Made by a program: the position numbers and the translations under genes. A stretch of DNA of 22,387 nucleotides, taken from Porticoccus sp. (GTDB taxonomy: Bacteria; Pseudomonadota; Gammaproteobacteria; Pseudomonadales; Porticoccaceae). The stretch lies in the NCBI GenBank assembly GCA_011049795.1, contig DRHD01000001.1, forward strand, positions 1 to 22,387. Direction: 5' to 3'. Shown here in pieces: positions 20,488-22,387 of this stretch; position 1 is the first letter of the stretch, and each line of letters opens with the position of its first letter. The notes beneath the pieces were generated by a model that did no database searches, was not told the origin of the DNA, and worked only from the letters and a program-made list of their open reading frames with translations.

Positions 20488-21924
20488 ATGAGTATCAAAC
20501 AGGTCAAAATCAATGCCGATGACATAACATTAGGGATGTTTGTGTCATGTCTTGATCGCCCCTGGAGCCAAACACCTTTTCCAATACAGGGCTTACTTGT
20601 TCAGGGTCCAAAAGAAATCAGTGCACTAAGAGCCTATTGTGAGTACGTCTATATTGATATTACCAAGGGTCGTAGCCCAATAACCGGAACGGGATCTTCA
20701 GCCTCTAAGCTGGGTGCTGGTGGAAAAAGCTCCCCCCTGTTTACTGGTAATCAAGCGGGCCTCAGCGAGTATTATGAAGTGACCCCTATCGTTGTACGCC
20801 GGGAGGTCTACCAGCAAGTAGTCCCCCTAGCCAGAGAAGTTGAACATGCAGAAAAGGCTTTGTTACAGCTTCGCGGTCAATTTACGTTAGCAGCTAAGAA
20901 GATTGCTAAAGGTAAAGATTTTGACTATCAAGGCTTAAAAGACTCCGTAGCTGATATGGTGAATAGTGTTGTCCGCTGTCCAGATGCATTCACTTGGTTG
21001 TTGCGGTTGCGCCTGAAAGACCAACAGACGCACGATCATAGTATGCGATCTGCTCTCTGGGCAGTGCAGTTTGCGCGCTACATCGGGATGCCCAAGGATG
21101 AAATGACTATTCTGTGTTTGGGCACACTGTTAAAAGATATCGGCAAGGTCAAGTTATCCAATAGCCTTTTACGCCAGAAAATTCGTAATGAAGATGATAT
21201 GGCTGAATACCAGAAATTTGTCCCCTATGGGGTGGATATGTTGCGTAGTTCAAGTAACGTAGAGCCACGGGTGGTGTCGGTGGTTCGCTACCATTGCGAA
21301 CGTCATGATGGCAGTGGATTTCCTGAAGGCTTGTCCGGAGGAAAGATTCCTTTATTGGCTCGTATTGCGGGCATCGCATCGACCTATGATGCTATTTCTA
21401 ACCCACGTGAGTCCGCTGACCCAGTGGCCGCATCCAGAGCGGTTAGTCTTCTTTACAATATGCGAGATAAAAAATTCCAGGAAGACCTAGTTGTACAGTT
21501 TATTCAGTCAGTTGGTCTCTATCCAACGGGCACTCTGGTGGAGTTAACAACGGGGGATGTTGGTATTGTGGTTGAACAGCACCATGATTCACGTCTGACA
21601 CCTATAGTGGCCGTTCTTGATCAAGAAAAAGCCTTAATCTCAGGCGAATACACTCTTTTGGATATGAAGGACGAAGAGGCTTCTCGAAAAACACTAATAG
21701 ATAGTGGTCGAAGCAAAGCTAAATCTGTTGCAAAATTAGCGATTGCACGAGATTTGGAGCCTTCTGGTTATGACGTGGATTTGTCGTCTGTTTCCAGTGT
21801 CTTTATGGATAATAGTAGTAACGTATTGCGAGACGCGCTGGCCAATGATGTAGAGAAAGAGGCTGTTCACCAAAAAGAAGGTAGAGGTTTCTTTGCTAGC
21901 CTGAAAGCACACTTTCGCCACTAA
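20488..21924 (+). CDS. DUF3391 / HD-GYP domain protein with altered catalytic motifs
   Basis: 478-residue cytosolic protein. The N-terminal DUF3391 domain (about 1-60) starts IKQVKINADDITLGMFV. A Gly/Ser-rich stretch (about 62-85) links it to a helical region (about 100-160) and an HD-GYP domain (about 175-360). HD-GYP proteins usually degrade cyclic di-GMP at a two- or three-metal site. Here the core His-Asp is Lys-Asp (K216-D217 in LLKDIGK). The usual HHE..DGSGYP is YHCERHDGSGFP (268-279), so the second His is Cys and GYP is GFP. The usual aDvyDA is ASTYDA (297-302). H184, D217, E271 and D274 remain. An enzyme is doubtful; a signalling or c-di-GMP-sensing role is possible. TAGGTGAC gives a good ribosome site. 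The gene stands alone. Confidence 0.93.
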   Translation: MSIKQVKINADDITLGMFVSCLDRPWSQTPFPIQGLLVQGPKEISALRAYCEYVYIDITKGRSPITGTGSSASKLGAGGKSSPLFTGNQAGLSEYYEVTPIVVRREVYQQVVPLAREVEHAEKALLQLRGQFTLAAKKIAKGKDFDYQGLKDSVADMVNSVVRCPDAFTWLLRLRLKDQQTHDHSMRSALWAVQFARYIGMPKDEMTILCLGTLLKDIGKVKLSNSLLRQKIRNEDDMAEYQKFVPYGVDMLRSSSNVEPRVVSVVRYHCERHDGSGFPEGLSGGKIPLLARIAGIASTYDAISNPRESADPVAASRAVSLLYNMRDKKFQEDLVVQFIQSVGLYPTGTLVELTTGDVGIVVEQHHDSRLTPIVAVLDQEKALISGEYTLLDMKDEEASRKTLIDSGRSKAKSVAKLAIARDLEPSGYDVDLSSVSSVFMDNSSNVLRDALANDVEKEAVHQKEGRGFFASLKAHFRH

Positions 21925-21970
21925 CACTTCCAACATTAGTACTTTCAACACTAGCACTTCACATCATTAA
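21911..21970 (+). repeat. Imperfect 15-bp tandem repeat across the HD-GYP stop codon
   Basis: Four 15-base units lie head to tail: ACTTTCGCCACTAAC (21911), ACTTCCAACATTAGT (21926), ACTTTCAACACTAGC (21941) and the more diverged ACTTCACATCATTAA (21956). Read in the gene's frame they give HFRH-stop, HFQH-stop, YFQH-stop and HFTSL. The last codons and the stop have thus been copied downstream. The 50 bases between this gene and psd contain no clear terminator. Confidence 0.75.
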
Positions 21971-21974
21971 CAGG

Positions 21975-22387
21975 CTAGCTGCTCTTTGCCAGGGCCTCTC
22001 CCATCCGGGTGGTGGCACCAGCTTGGTAACGCTCATCCCAAATTGTAGCTCCCTGCTCAAACATTAAAATCACCGTTGACCCAAATTTAAAGCGCCCCAT
22101 TTCTTCGCCTTTCTTAAGTGATATCTGGTCTGATTCAAACTGATCGGTTTTCACTACTCCGGGCTGATAATGTCCTTGCCACACAGATTCGATGCCTGCG
22201 ACCATCATTGCGCCTACCAGAATAACGGCACAGCGTCCCACTGGGGTGTCAAACATGCAGACCAGCCGTTCATTTTTAGCGAAAAGCCCATCGATGTGCT
22301 GAGCGGTGGTGTCGTTGACTGAAAATAGTTTTCCTGGAATATAACGACTGTAGGCTAAGTTTCCCGCTACAGGCATATGCACCCGGT
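21975..22387 (-). CDS. psd: Phosphatidylserine decarboxylase, 5' part cut by window edge
   Basis: Inner-membrane pyruvoyl enzyme that makes phosphatidylethanolamine from phosphatidylserine. Only the C-terminal ~137 codons are present; the frame continues off the right end as ..RVHMPVAGN. RYIPGKLFSVN, LFAKNERLVCMFDTP and VGAMMVAGIESVW match E. coli Psd in order. The self-cleavage site is FGST (in MGRFKFGSTVIL, near residue 103 of the visible part), where the family norm is LGST. The Ser that becomes the pyruvoyl group is kept. The protein ends soon after GEALAKSS, without the long acidic tail of the E. coli enzyme. It converges on the HD-GYP gene. Confidence 0.97.
   Translation of the reverse strand, partial: RVHMPVAGNLAYSRYIPGKLFSVNDTTAQHIDGLFAKNERLVCMFDTPVGRCAVILVGAMMVAGIESVWQGHYQPGVVKTDQFESDQISLKKGEEMGRFKFGSTVILMFEQGATIWDERYQAGATTRMGEALAKSS

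Noticed and set aside
21911..21970. Short tandem repeats as a CRISPR array or integrase site
   Set aside because: The units are only 15 bases with no spacers, no cas genes or integrase are nearby, and the pattern is explained by duplication of the end of the gene.

Overview
The window is ordinary chromosomal DNA from a gammaproteobacterium of moderate GC. Every large gene is a recognisable core gene. The order mrcA / pilMNOPQ-aroK-aroB / gltB-gltD-hemE matches the Pseudomonas type, while yrfG-hslR-hslO-pckA beside mrcA matches the Escherichia type. Combined with a DUF3391/HD-GYP gene, this suggests a marine Cellvibrionales- or Pseudomonadales-like bacterium. That placement is inference from gene order and protein resemblance. 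I see no tRNA, rRNA, insertion sequence, prophage, CRISPR array or island, and I do not find a convincing new multi-gene system.

Left part (1-6385, all minus strand). Transcription runs mrcA (penicillin-binding protein 1a), then yrfG (HAD nucleotidase), hslR (Hsp15), a DUF4124 protein, hslO (Hsp33) and pckA (PEP carboxykinase, cut by the window edge). yrfG, hslR and the DUF4124 gene overlap by a few bases and probably form one operon. hslO has its own upstream gap with a possible heat-shock promoter.

Middle (6518-13144, plus strand). Divergent from mrcA are pilM-pilN-pilO-pilP-pilQ, which encode the inner-membrane alignment complex and outer-membrane secretin of the type IV pilus, followed by aroK and aroB of the shikimate pathway. 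Gaps are tiny, so it reads as one long operon. aroK and aroB both lack an ATG start.

Right part (13334-20326, plus strand). gltB and gltD encode the two subunits of NADPH glutamate synthase, and hemE (uroporphyrinogen decarboxylase) follows after 12 bases. The damX-type gene that often sits between aroB and this block is missing. It is replaced by 189 bases with a promoter-like sequence and one very short ORF.

End (20488-22387). A lone plus-strand gene encodes a DUF3391/HD-GYP protein whose metal-binding motifs are altered. It converges on a minus-strand psd (phosphatidylserine decarboxylase) that runs off the window. The junction holds a 15-bp repeat that duplicates the last codons and the stop codon of the HD-GYP gene.

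Best leads for a second look: the degenerate HD-GYP protein, the stop-codon repeat, the aroK start region, the mixed gene order and the possible sigma-32 promoter of hslO.
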